Below are positions 7,224 through 14,694 of a stretch of 64,000 bases of DNA, piece by piece. Each line of letters opens with the position of its first letter. The first letter of the stretch is position 1. The stretch is from contig BNHL01000001.1 of assembly GCA_015472025.1 (NCBI GenBank), positions 3,584,001-3,648,000 on the forward strand, read 5' to 3'. The notes under the pieces were generated by a model. The model had not been told where the DNA came from, searched no databases, and saw only the letters and a program-made list of their open reading frames with translations. Made by a program: the position numbers and the translations under genes. The stretch comes from Cytophagales bacterium WSM2-2. Its GTDB lineage: Bacteria; Bacteroidota; Bacteroidia; Cytophagales; Cyclobacteriaceae.

Positions 7224-7337
7224 TATCGCCACCTCACGGCAACTTCCCGAATAATTTAATTGTGCTATCCGTTAAATTATTTTGCTAATAGATAATTGAC
7301 CAAAGCCCTAACGAAATGAATTTCTCTCTTTCGGGTC

Positions 7338-7817
7338 ATGATCAGCACCACAAGAATAGAAGTCGCTTTCATATCAGCCGCAGAGTACGTGTCTGCGGGT
7401 GGTGCTGATCTGTTTATAAGCGGAGGGAACCTGGGAAGCTCAAAAAACGGTCTTTCCAGTGCAAAACCTTTGTTTCAGGTTCAAAAGATGATTTTAGCAA
7501 ATGGTAAAACCATTTTAGCACTTGCTAACAGGGTGGTAACATTTCTTACGATCATGGTAGCAAATGTTGAGGTGATCTCCGCGTTTGGTAAGATCATCTC
7601 CACATTTGGTAACAGCATGTTAACGTTTGGTAAAACCATTTTAAGAAACGCTGACACCTTCGTAGCATTTGTTGAGATCACGTGCGCAAACGCTAACACC
7701 ACGCTAGCAAACGCTAACGTGATTCTAGCATTTGGTAAAATCATTTGCAGAACTACAGGAGCCCAGCAACCTGTCGCACTTAGCCCTGAAAAATTTTCTT
7801 GTTCAAAAATCAACTAA
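7338..7817 (+). CDS. heptad-repeat protein encoded by a 21-bp tandem array (unknown function)
   Basis: The frame codes for 159 residues. Positions 7497-7748 are twelve 21-bp units, each translating to a heptad of the form (A/T)-(F/N)-(G/A/V)-(K/N/E)-x-(I/V/M/T)-(L/S/V), for example AFGKIIS, TFGNSML, TFGKTIL and ANANVIL. Several units are themselves palindromic (AAATGGT-AAA-ACCATTT at 7499-7515), so the opposite strand also reads as heptads. The repeat could form a regular amphipathic helix or solenoid; alternatively the array acts as DNA or RNA and translation is incidental. The start lies in a 12-bp inverted repeat. A 23-bp gap separates it from the Fn3-like gene, so co-transcription is likely. 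Confidence 0.45.
   Translation: MISTTRIEVAFISAAEYVSAGGADLFISGGNLGSSKNGLSSAKPLFQVQKMILANGKTILALANRVVTFLTIMVANVEVISAFGKIISTFGNSMLTFGKTILRNADTFVAFVEITCANANTTLANANVILAFGKIICRTTGAQQPVALSPEKFSCSKIN
7340..7410 (+). promoter_or_regulatory. stem-loop at the start of the heptad-repeat gene
   Basis: GATCAGCACCAC (7340-7351) pairs perfectly with GTGGTGCTGATC (7399-7410). An inner stem CGCAGA/TCTGCG joins 7379-7384 to 7392-7397. The outer stem begins at the third base of the predicted ATG. An RNA folding here would bury the initiation region, suggesting translational control or a structured RNA start. Confidence 0.5.
7497..7748. repeat. twelve-unit 21-bp tandem repeat
   Basis: The units are contiguous and diverged, roughly RGCAWWYGSTAAVAYCATBTT, with no unique spacers between them, so this is not a CRISPR array. 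Conserved positions are the (A/T)TTGGTAA or AACGCTAAC block in the first half of each unit. Unit length is an exact multiple of three and the frame is kept throughout. Confidence 0.8.
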
Positions 7818-7840
7818 TTAACCTTTAAAAATTAATTCCC

Positions 7841-8530
7841 ATGGCTATTTTCATTGAAAGCAACGAGATCGCGTTTAACTCACAGTTTAAAAATTTTGCG
7901 AACAAAATCTCGATACACGGCCCCACCCTTGGCCTCCTTCCGGCAGAGATCACCGCCATCAAGGCTGATTCGGCAGCGAATGATTATATGATAACGAGCA
8001 ATGTACAGATTCAGACTTTTGCACAGAACTACACCAAGTTCAAAAACATTTTACTGAGAGGGGGCGAAGACGTACTCGGGGTATTGCCTGCCTCGCCTAT
8101 ATTTGGTACGGCCCCACCGATGCCTGCGCCAAATATTCGTGGTCGCTTCCGTGCGCTGCTGCAGCGTCTCACGCATCATCCTGCCTATACCGCAGCGATA
8201 GGCGAAGACCTGGGTGTCGAAGCGCCTGCGGTAGTAAACACAACGCCAATCAAGATCAAGCCGGATTTCTTTATAGAGATGAGCTCCGGGGGATATCCCA
8301 ACCTGCGCTGGACCAAAGGCAAGATGGATGGCGTTGAGATATGGAAAGATACAGGCTCGGGTTTTGTAAAACTTGACCGCGACATGAAACCCGACTACAT
8401 CGATAAATCACAACTACCTGCCGCGGGTATGTCGGCGGTGTGGAGATACAAGATGATCTATATCAAGAACGATGAACACATCGGGAGTTGGAGTGATACA
8501 GTCACGGTGACTGTGTACGGAGAAGTGTAG
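7841..8530 (+). CDS. unknown 229-residue protein with fibronectin-III-like C-terminal domain
   Basis: No signal peptide is visible. The N-terminal 140 residues are an unassigned helical region containing a Pro/Ala-rich linker (about 85-100). Residues about 145-229 look like an Fn3 beta-sandwich: the conserved Trp in LRWTKG, then VEIWKDTG, then WRYKMIYIKNDEHIGSWSDTVTVTV, matching the pattern of Fn3 strands C, F and G. It follows the heptad-repeat frame by 23 bp and is followed by an intrinsic terminator at 8563-8598, so the two form a short transcription unit. Its role is unknown; the pairing with the repeat is the main clue. Confidence 0.65.
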   Translation: MAIFIESNEIAFNSQFKNFANKISIHGPTLGLLPAEITAIKADSAANDYMITSNVQIQTFAQNYTKFKNILLRGGEDVLGVLPASPIFGTAPPMPAPNIRGRFRALLQRLTHHPAYTAAIGEDLGVEAPAVVNTTPIKIKPDFFIEMSSGGYPNLRWTKGKMDGVEIWKDTGSGFVKLDRDMKPDYIDKSQLPAAGMSAVWRYKMIYIKNDEHIGSWSDTVTVTVYGEV

Positions 8531-8562
8531 GCCCGGAGATATGGAGTCCCGGGATTATAGTG

Positions 8563-8598
8563 AAGAAGAAAGGCTCCTCGAAACAGGGGCCTTTTGTT
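8563..8598 (+). terminator. intrinsic terminator after the Fn3-like gene
   Basis: The hairpin AAAGGCTCC/GGGGCCTTT has the loop TCGAAACA and is followed by TGTTTT. It lies 33 bp after the stop at 8530. Confidence 0.7.
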
Positions 8599-8644
8599 TT
8601 ATGAAACAGATCTCAGATCGCAAACTTGAAATTTCTGCTAGTAT

Positions 8645-9694
8645 TTACTTACCCGTATGTACGGTGTACTCTCCTGCGGGAGTGGCAGCGATAACTATTG
8701 TATTATCCCAGCAGGTACAATAGATCTTTTTCGTAATTTTTTTACTGATGCGCGTATTATGATCGGTGGAACTATGTCCATCGTAAACAAACCCGTACCT
8801 GGCCTTATCGCGGGTGCCGGTGATTTTTTGTGTGAGCATATCTACAATGTGAATATTGGGGTGACCATAATCAAAACCCGAACCCTTTTGAGTATCTTCT
8901 TTGTGACTGGCACTCATGACCGCAATCTGCGGAGACATTTCATCAAGTAACTGCTCGGTGGTAGCATTGGCGCTGCCGTGATGTCCCACCTGGTATACGT
9001 CAACATCGAACACATCGGTGTGGCCTTCGTATTTGGTGAGCATGAAATCGATTGACTCTTCCTGCATGTCACCGATGAATAGAAATGATGCTTTGCCGAA
9101 TTTTACGCGTATAGCCAACGAGTGGAAATTGGGGTTGTCCAACAGGCCCTTGTTCCAATCTGCTTCTTTGTGACTTCCGGAAAATATTTTTATCTCAGGG
9201 TCAACTCCATTGTAATCTCCTATCGGATCTATTTGTGCGTTGGTAAGCCCGTTAGGTAATACGGCAAGCACCTTATCGTAGTCTACAAAGAACGTCTTGA
9301 TATTTTTATCTTTTGCCGGTGGCCCCTGCACATCTTGCCCTACCTTATGATCTGTAGAGACAATATTTTTCACTTTAAATAATTTGGCAATAGCGGGAAT
9401 GGACCCGGTGTGATCTTCGTGATTATGTGTAACAATAATGGCATCGATTGTGGAATTGTAAGATGGATTCTTTTGAAAGAAATCAGTCAGGTAGCTTGTT
9501 ACTTTTACTTCACTTTCTTTTTTCCCGCCGAGGATTTGTGTTCCTGCATCAATCAAGACTATTCCTTTCGGAAATTGCAACAGCGTAGCCAGCCCTTGAC
9601 CCATGTCAATAAAGTGGATTTTCATTACCTGCTCTTGTGCCTGGACAGATAGAGCACATAGCAGTGAGAAGATTAAAGACAGAATAGTTTTCAT
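8645..9694 (-). CDS. secreted ComEC/Rec2-like metallo-beta-lactamase-fold hydrolase
   Basis: The protein is 349 residues long with a signal peptide (about 1-19, cleaved after VQAQ). The domain opens with KIHFIDMGQGLATLLQFPKG, the hallmark of the ComEC C-terminal MBL domain. Metal ligands are visible in THNHEDH (89-95), the aspartate in FIGDMQ near 211-216, and GHHGSANA near 235-242. Free-standing secreted versions occur widely; substrates may be phosphodiesters or extracellular nucleic acids, but this is not established. It stands alone, divergent from the alpha/beta hydrolase. Confidence 0.85.
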   Translation of the reverse strand: MKTILSLIFSLLCALSVQAQEQVMKIHFIDMGQGLATLLQFPKGIVLIDAGTQILGGKKESEVKVTSYLTDFFQKNPSYNSTIDAIIVTHNHEDHTGSIPAIAKLFKVKNIVSTDHKVGQDVQGPPAKDKNIKTFFVDYDKVLAVLPNGLTNAQIDPIGDYNGVDPEIKIFSGSHKEADWNKGLLDNPNFHSLAIRVKFGKASFLFIGDMQEESIDFMLTKYEGHTDVFDVDVYQVGHHGSANATTEQLLDEMSPQIAVMSASHKEDTQKGSGFDYGHPNIHIVDMLTQKITGTRDKARYGFVYDGHSSTDHNTRISKKITKKIYCTCWDNTIVIAATPAGEYTVHTGK

Positions 9695-9805
9695 ATGATT
9701 TGGTTTGTGTTAATAATCGCTTAACAATGGGGTATTCACCTGGTAAAAAACAATTGACAGGTAGAACAGAAATAAATGTAGTGAGCTGATCGGGGGAAAG
9801 GCAAT

Positions 9806-9839
9806 GGGAAAAACCCCATTTTATCCGGGTATTTTCCCC
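9806..9839. promoter_or_regulatory. paired GGGATTTTCCCC-type palindromes
   Basis: GGGAAAAACCCC (9806-9817) and GGGTATTTTCCCC (9827-9839) start 21 bp apart. They lie in the divergent region between the MBL gene (start 9694) and the alpha/beta hydrolase (start 9991), 152 bp from the latter. The layout is the same as at 7189-7223 and 27905-27940. Confidence 0.5.
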
Positions 9840-9990
9840 AGACTAATCCTGGTCTTTCAAACTGCTTCGACCGTACTTATGATGGATTCACCCGGCAGTG
9901 AACGTTACCAAACGCGCATGAGATAAACTCCGCAAGAATCAGGTTTCGCCCCTTCCCGCCAAACCCCACCTTTGATAAAAAAAACAACCC

Positions 9991-10713
9991 ATGAAAACAT
10001 TTATCCTCATTCACGGTTCGTGGCATAATGCCTGGAATTGGCACAAAGTGAACCCTCTTTTAGAAAAACTCGGACATCGCGCTATAGCCGTCAACCTGCC
10101 TGGTATGGGCCGTGATAAAACTCCCATACAGGAAGTGAAGATGCAATCGACAGTAGAAAAACTTTGCCAGCTCATCGATTCCATTGAAGGAAAAGTGATT
10201 TTGGTTGGCCATAGCAAAAACGGGATCATGATATCACAAGTAGCAGAATACCGGCCACACAAAATAGAAAAGCTGATTTACCTGGCGGCCTATCTCATTC
10301 CCAATGGAAAAACGCAACGGGAATATTCCATCCAGGATACGCAGGGCTGGCTCAAGCCACATGTAGATGTAGATGCCACGCTAAACGCTTCTACTTTACG
10401 GCCTGAGATCTACAAAGAAGGTCTTTACCACGACTGCGATGACGACATCACCGAAATGGCAAAAGTGCTTCTCAGTCACGAGCCCATCGAATCAGGAATG
10501 ACGCCTTTGCAATTGACTGAAGAAAATTTCGGGAGTGTGCCAAGGTATTATATCGAATGTACCGAAGACCGTGCCGTAACTCCTTTCATTCAGCAAAAAA
10601 TGTATACTGATACACCTTGCCGTAAAGTGTACCAGATCCCGACAAGCCACTCGCCATTTTTCAGTAAACCAAAAGAGCTGGTGGATATTTTCATGGAGAT
10701 AGCGGGAAGCTGA
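9991..10713 (+). CDS. alpha/beta-fold hydrolase of the plant-esterase/hydroxynitrile-lyase type
   Basis: The protein is 240 residues long and cytoplasmic. The oxyanion-hole strand is ILIHGSWHNAWNW (6-18). The nucleophile elbow is GHSKN (73-77) with S75; the last Gly of the usual GxSxG is Asn. The acid is probably the Asp in CTEDRAVTPF and the base the His in TSHSPFFSKP near the C-terminus. The short sequence and the HSPF motif match the methylesterase/HNL branch. The likely activity is hydrolysis of a small ester, substrate unknown. A dispersed palindromic repeat follows the stop codon. Confidence 0.85.
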   Translation: MKTFILIHGSWHNAWNWHKVNPLLEKLGHRAIAVNLPGMGRDKTPIQEVKMQSTVEKLCQLIDSIEGKVILVGHSKNGIMISQVAEYRPHKIEKLIYLAAYLIPNGKTQREYSIQDTQGWLKPHVDVDATLNASTLRPEIYKEGLYHDCDDDITEMAKVLLSHEPIESGMTPLQLTEENFGSVPRYYIECTEDRAVTPFIQQKMYTDTPCRKVYQIPTSHSPFFSKPKELVDIFMEIAGS

Positions 10714-10724
10714 ATTTTTTATTT

Positions 10725-10815
10725 CACGCAAAGCCGCCAAGCCGCTAAGAAAACAGGCATTCACTTAGCGGCTTGGCGTCTTTGCGTGATAATTTCTTTT
10801 CGTCTTTGCGTGAAA
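10725..10815. repeat. CGCAAAG-family extragenic palindrome
   Basis: The arms at 10725-10749 and 10764-10788 are 25 bp with 24 matches, with a 14-base loop. A further half copy (GTCTTTGCGTGAAAAT) follows at 10802-10817. Related elements lie at 35306-35360, 37980-38060 and 42156-42240. In position and structure this is a REP-like element and may also end transcription of the hydrolase gene. Confidence 0.8.
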
Positions 10816-10891
10816 ATTCTCTATTAGTCATGAGTAAGGGTATAGCGTCTTTGAAGTGTTCGCATGGATATTATAACCCCCTTATATAATT

Positions 10892-11377
10892 ATGAAAGTA
10901 AAACTAATCTCTTGCCTGTCTGTTGGCTTGGTCGTGGCGCTTGGTGCACTTGTCTCGTGCTCCAAAAAAAATGAAACTCCGATTCCGTCCAAAGAGTCGC
11001 TCCTGGTATTGAATAACGGATGGCGGTTGACGTCTGTAACAATCTCACCGGGCATTGGTGGAGTAACGGATTATTACAATACCGTTTTGGAAGCGTGCGA
11101 AAGAGACAATATTATGCTCTTTGACCCACACGGTACATACACCGTGGATGAAGGTGCAACCAAGTGCGACCCTTCAGATCCACAGACAGCCGACCACGGT
11201 ACCTGGACATTTAATGCAAGTAAAACGGTGATCACTCAAATTTCAGCTGATGTTTCCGCTTTGCCTGTGGCGTTGAATATTGTTTCACTGTCGGCTACTA
11301 CGCTGGTTTATAAGTCGAGTATTAATTTTTTAGGAACGGACTATACGTTGACCGTAACACAAACGGCAATCCAGTAA
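10892..11377 (+). CDS. lipocalin-like lipoprotein
   Basis: The protein is 161 residues long with a lipoprotein signal peptide; the lipobox is LVSC with the acylated Cys at 23. After a short linker the mature part starts LLVLNNGWRLTSVTI. It then shows the strand pattern of Bacteroidota lipocalin-like domains (FDPHGTYTVDEGA, HGTWTFN, LTVTQ). Two internal Cys (in EACERD and TKCDPS) may form a disulfide. It is probably anchored in the outer or inner membrane facing the periplasm or surface. Ligand unknown. It converges with the VOC gene 9 bp away. Confidence 0.8.
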   Translation: MKVKLISCLSVGLVVALGALVSCSKKNETPIPSKESLLVLNNGWRLTSVTISPGIGGVTDYYNTVLEACERDNIMLFDPHGTYTVDEGATKCDPSDPQTADHGTWTFNASKTVITQISADVSALPVALNIVSLSATTLVYKSSINFLGTDYTLTVTQTAIQ

Positions 11378-11386
11378 TCCGATTAT

Positions 11387-11779
11387 TTATTTGCTGATGT
11401 CCTGGCCAAAGACGATTTCGTAGCCATTGTTGTCGCGGATAGAGAAGTCACGCATCTGGTATTCTCTATCCGCCAACGATGACTCAATGTGAGCTTTCCC
11501 CTGAACGGCCTCCCAGAGTTCATCAACATTCGCGACATAGATATAGATGCTTCCGGTCAAAACCGGTTTCGGAAAAAATTCTTCTTTGTTATCTGGGTCT
11601 TTACAGTCCTCCGGTTCTTCAGTAGGTACAACAAACATAATTCCAACTCCATCACGGGACAGGTAAATGAAGTTAGGAAACCTGCTCGTGCCACTAAATC
11701 CCAAAACGTCTTTGTAAAACGAGATCGTCTCATCAAGGTTCTTTGTCCAAAGAATAGGGGAGAGCTTCTGGAGGTTCAT
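11387..11779 (-). CDS. VOC-family (glyoxalase/bleomycin-resistance-like) protein
   Basis: The protein is 130 residues long. It opens KLSPILWTKNLDETISFYKDVLGF, the first betaalphabeta unit typical of bleomycin-resistance/glyoxalase proteins. It ends with MRDFSIRDNNGYEIVFGQ, the conserved C-terminal D-N-G-Y/E-I motif containing the last metal ligand Glu. It is a single-domain member that should act as a dimer. The substrate cannot be read from the sequence. It converges with the lipocalin-like gene. Confidence 0.85.
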   Translation of the reverse strand: MNLQKLSPILWTKNLDETISFYKDVLGFSGTSRFPNFIYLSRDGVGIMFVVPTEEPEDCKDPDNKEEFFPKPVLTGSIYIYVANVDELWEAVQGKAHIESSLADREYQMRDFSIRDNNGYEIVFGQDISK

Positions 11780-11918
11780 TTCAATAGCATTTCATTCAAA
11801 TTAAATAAAAGAACCGGCTTTACTTGCTGGAATTTTATGGGAGGAATCACATGCTTAGGGTAGCTGGGCAGCACCGGTTTGTAGTTAAGTTTGTTAGAAT
11901 ACTTAAACACCCCCGATT

Positions 11919-12278
11919 ATGGCAAATGTGATAACCCCGATTGACGAATGGTCTGTAAAAGATCTTGAAGATAATTCTGCATTGCGAATTGTAGTAGAAG
12001 GCTGTAGTGAATTGGGAAACAATGCCAAACCCGGCATCCGCGTGATGTTCCTGGGCTACACCATTAATTTTGAACCCAACCGCGTAGAGCAATGGGCCTA
12101 CAAGGCGGGAAAGGAAAACAAAACCGAATACATACTGGACGATTCATGGATGGTGCATGCAGACCAATATATAAAGGTGTCGTTGCTTACAGGAACCCCG
12201 CTCAAAGCCAGGGTGGAAGTGAAGACGAGAAGTTCTAAGCCTGTTATTAAAGAATACGATCTTCCGTTCCAGGTTTAG
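11919..12278 (+). CDS. unknown 119-residue soluble protein
   Basis: The protein has no signal peptide or membrane segment. It starts MANVITPIDEWSVKDLEDNSALRIVVEG and ends with alternating beta-strands (YIKVSLLTGTPLKARVEVKTR). The composition suggests a small beta-sandwich. I do not recognise a family. It stands alone, 31 codons of AT-rich sequence after the divergent VOC gene, and is followed by a run of ten T residues (12284-12293) without a clear hairpin. Confidence 0.6.
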   Translation: MANVITPIDEWSVKDLEDNSALRIVVEGCSELGNNAKPGIRVMFLGYTINFEPNRVEQWAYKAGKENKTEYILDDSWMVHADQYIKVSLLTGTPLKARVEVKTRSSKPVIKEYDLPFQV

Positions 12279-12490
12279 AAGTTTTTTTTTTTTGATCTGT
12301 AACAAAGGCTGAAAAATAAGCCTGCCGGGTGTAACCGTTTCAATTCCACGCATTACTCTCCTAGCCGTATTGCCGGCCATCATTAGCAAAATCCCGGGGC
12401 AATTTTACATTCTTTAAATTGTTTGAGAATTTCCTATTGCCTTGTAAGGATTCGTACAGCAAACAGGACTAATGGGTTAACAATTGCAAA

Positions 12491-12997
12491 GTGACGGAAC
12501 AGGAACAACAACATGTTTTCGAAAAATGGCTCAGCCAATACAAAGGCCTCATTTTTAAGATCGTGAGGGCGTATGCGGTTGCAGCCATGGACCAGGACGA
12601 TCTTTTCCAGGAAATTGTCATACAGGTTTGGCGTTCCATTCCTCGTTTCCGTGAGGAGTCGGCTGTTATCACGTGGTTGTACCGGATATCGCTCAACACG
12701 GCAATTAAGTGGAGCACACGCGAGAGAAAACGATTTTATGATGAGCCAATTGAAAAAGCAGAGCACGTTTTGCTGGAAGGCCACCCGATTGACAACCGGT
12801 TGACCTGGCTTTACGAAGAGATTCATAAACTGGATGAGATAGATCGCTCGCTAACACTGCTCTTGCTCGATGGATTCAGTTATAAAGAAATGGCTGTCAT
12901 TCTCGGGATCACTGAATCGAACGTGGGAGTGAAAATCAACCGGATCAAAAAGCAATTGATCTCTAAATCAAAAACATATTCTTATGATGGAGTTTGA
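12491..12997 (+). CDS. ECF-type RNA polymerase sigma factor
   Basis: The protein is 168 residues long and starts with GTG at 12491. Region 2 is seen in DQDDLFQEIVIQVWRSIPRF (about 34-53) followed by TWLYRISLNTAI. Region 4 has the helix-turn-helix FSYKEMAVILGITESNVGVKINRIKKQL (about 129-156). The length is typical for a Group 4 sigma factor. The 3' end overlaps the next gene by 14 bp, so translation of the two is probably coupled. The downstream protein is the natural candidate for a membrane-bound partner or anti-sigma factor. Confidence 0.85.
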   Translation: MTEQEQQHVFEKWLSQYKGLIFKIVRAYAVAAMDQDDLFQEIVIQVWRSIPRFREESAVITWLYRISLNTAIKWSTRERKRFYDEPIEKAEHVLLEGHPIDNRLTWLYEEIHKLDEIDRSLTLLLLDGFSYKEMAVILGITESNVGVKINRIKKQLISKSKTYSYDGV

Positions 12998-13559
12998 AGA
13001 ACTACAACAAATCTGGAATTCACAAAACAGCAAACCTATGTATGCCTTAAATGAAGACGCATTGCACAGACGCATTGACACGAAAAAGAACCAGGCGAGT
13101 CACATTACGAACATCAGCGAACTGCTGGGTATCATCGCCAATGCATGCTCCGGTATTTTTATTGTTGGGATGAATCTCTACAACCGTAGCCAGAATATTT
13201 TTCTTTATGCCATGGCTGCATGGATGCTGGGAACGTCATTTTATTTTCTTGTAAGCCGGATCCGCCGGAAGAAAACGGGTAATCAATTCGACCGCTCCCT
13301 GAGGGGCGACCTTGCTTACGCAATCTCCATGTCTACTTACCAGGTTCGGATTTCACTGCTCATGCGATGGAATATTCTTCCCATTGCTATCCTTATCCTG
13401 TTGGGAATGTGGGACGGTGGAAAATCAATTATGCTGGCGGCCGTGCTCCTGCTCTTCTTTGTGCTGGTATACTTTGCCAGTGGATGGGAACATAACATCT
13501 ACAAATCCAGGAAACGCGAACTGGAGACACTTCAAAGCCGGTTGGATAGCGCCAACTGA
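12984..13559 (+). CDS. four-helix membrane protein overlapping the ECF sigma gene (possible anti-sigma partner)
   Basis: The protein is 191 residues long. A cytoplasmic N-terminus of about 40 residues (MMEFEELQQIWNSQN onward) is followed by four hydrophobic segments near 45-65, 75-90, 128-145 and 148-165. It ends in a charged C-terminal helix. The EELQQIWNSQ opening is common in Bacteroidota proteins encoded directly after ECF sigma factors. The 14-bp overlap supports a functional pair, with the N-terminal part a possible sigma-binding region; there is no zinc-binding motif. The role as regulator is inferred from position only. Confidence 0.65.
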   Translation: MMEFEELQQIWNSQNSKPMYALNEDALHRRIDTKKNQASHITNISELLGIIANACSGIFIVGMNLYNRSQNIFLYAMAAWMLGTSFYFLVSRIRRKKTGNQFDRSLRGDLAYAISMSTYQVRISLLMRWNILPIAILILLGMWDGGKSIMLAAVLLLFFVLVYFASGWEHNIYKSRKRELETLQSRLDSAN

Positions 13560-13664
13560 TTCTTAACAAAATCAATTTTTAAAATCATTCCGGGATACGA
13601 CCGTCCGTGGGAGAGGTATGCCCGGTCATTTCTGAAATACATCAACTATTAAACAATAAAAATT

Positions 13665-14027
13665 ATGAAAACCATCAGTCAAACTATCTTCCTGCTTTTG
13701 ATTTCGCTTGTGTCTTATTCACAAGAACTCTCGGGTCAGTGGAACGGGAAGCTTTCTGTGCAAGACGTTGAGCTCCGGATTGTATTTCATATCATAAAAG
13801 CAGAGGGCAAATACACAGCTACCCTCGACAGCCCTGATCAGAACGCGAAGGATATTCCAGTAACGTCTGTGAGCCTTGGTTCACCGGATGTAAAGATTGA
13901 GATTTCGAATATCGGCATGGTGTTCGAGGGGACGCTTGACGGGAATAAGATTTCGGGTAAATGGGCTCAGTCGGGAAGGACTTTTCCATTGGAATTGCTG
14001 CGGCAGGAGAAGGAGAGCAAGAAATAA
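13665..14027 (+). CDS. secreted small protein like the N-terminal domain of Bacteroidota alpha/beta hydrolases
   Basis: The protein is 120 residues long with a signal peptide (about 1-19, SYSQ). The mature part contains LSGQWNGKLSVQDVELRIVFHI, YTATLDSPDQNAKDIPV and FEGTLDGNKISGKWAQSGRTFPL. These match the beta-rich domain that normally precedes the catalytic domain in secreted Bacteroidota hydrolases. Here the frame stops after it and no hydrolase follows, so it is either a stand-alone binding domain or the remnant of a larger gene. The clean stop and coherent C-terminus favour a stand-alone protein. Confidence 0.7.
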   Translation: MKTISQTIFLLLISLVSYSQELSGQWNGKLSVQDVELRIVFHIIKAEGKYTATLDSPDQNAKDIPVTSVSLGSPDVKIEISNIGMVFEGTLDGNKISGKWAQSGRTFPLELLRQEKESKK

Positions 14028-14101
14028 CATCCTTGTATCAAAAGATACCTTTTACCGCGCAGCAGCCTCGCACTTTTGTTGAGTAATTAATTCAACAAAA
14101 A

Positions 14102-14596
14102 ATGGATGCAAAAACTTTAATCGCTGAGCTGGAATTCGAGATGGTTTCAGCCGGTAAACTTCTGAACCTGGTTCCGGCAGATAAACTGGACTGGAAGCCA
14201 AATTCAAGAGCAATGACTTTAGGCCAACTGGCGCTGCATGTAGCACTAATTCCAGGACGCTACACGGACTTCGCCGACACTGGAACTACTACTTTCGAAA
14301 CTCTGGTGGACCACGCTTCACCCAAGAGCAAGGCTGAAGTACTGGAAAGCTTTAAAACCAGTCTTGCAAAAGGGAAAGCTTTTTTTAACAACATTAATCA
14401 ATGGGAGAACAAAACATGGAACCTGATGAAAGGAGACAAGGCTGTACTGACATTACCGGTTCCATTGTTTGTCCGGCTGCTCGTATTCAATCATTGGGTT
14501 CATCACCGGGGACAATTGTCGACCTATCTGAAGACGCTGAATGTTTCAATGCCCTCGATCTACGGCCCTTCAGCTGATGAAAATCCGTTTGCATAA
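14102..14596 (+). CDS. DinB-family four-helix-bundle protein
   Basis: The protein is 164 residues long. The metal-binding histidines expected of DinB/YfiT proteins are visible in LGQLALHVALIPG (about 40-52) and FNHWVHHRGQLSTYL (about 128-142). These enzymes typically use divalent metal to act in thiol-dependent detoxification, although most members lack a known substrate. An intrinsic terminator follows immediately. Confidence 0.9.
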   Translation: MDAKTLIAELEFEMVSAGKLLNLVPADKLDWKPNSRAMTLGQLALHVALIPGRYTDFADTGTTTFETLVDHASPKSKAEVLESFKTSLAKGKAFFNNINQWENKTWNLMKGDKAVLTLPVPLFVRLLVFNHWVHHRGQLSTYLKTLNVSMPSIYGPSADENPFA

Positions 14597-14602
14597 CCGC
14601 TA

Positions 14603-14641
14603 AACTGAAAGCCTTTCAACCTGAAAGGCTTTCTTTTTTTG
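14603..14641 (+). terminator. intrinsic terminator after DinB gene
   Basis: The stem GAAAGCCTTTC/GAAAGGCTTTC has the loop AACCT and is followed by seven T residues. Confidence 0.9.
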
Positions 14642-14694
14642 TTAAAATCTGAGAAGCTTTAAATTATTTTGAGACAACTCTTGTTACGAATCGC

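Noticed and set aside
6986..7237. 83-residue minus-strand frame upstream of the DUF4365 module
   Set aside because: It runs through the inverted repeat and the paired palindromes, has a mixed composition and no start context; I consider it non-coding.
7481..7813. 110-residue reading frame on the minus strand across the 21-bp array
   Set aside because: It is the antisense reading of palindromic repeat units. It ends inside the array's edges, has no leader of its own, and overlaps the sense frame completely, so I treat it as a by-product of the repeat.
12434..12826. 130-residue minus-strand frame opposite the ECF sigma gene
   Set aside because: It overlaps a clear sigma factor and has no coherent composition or leader.
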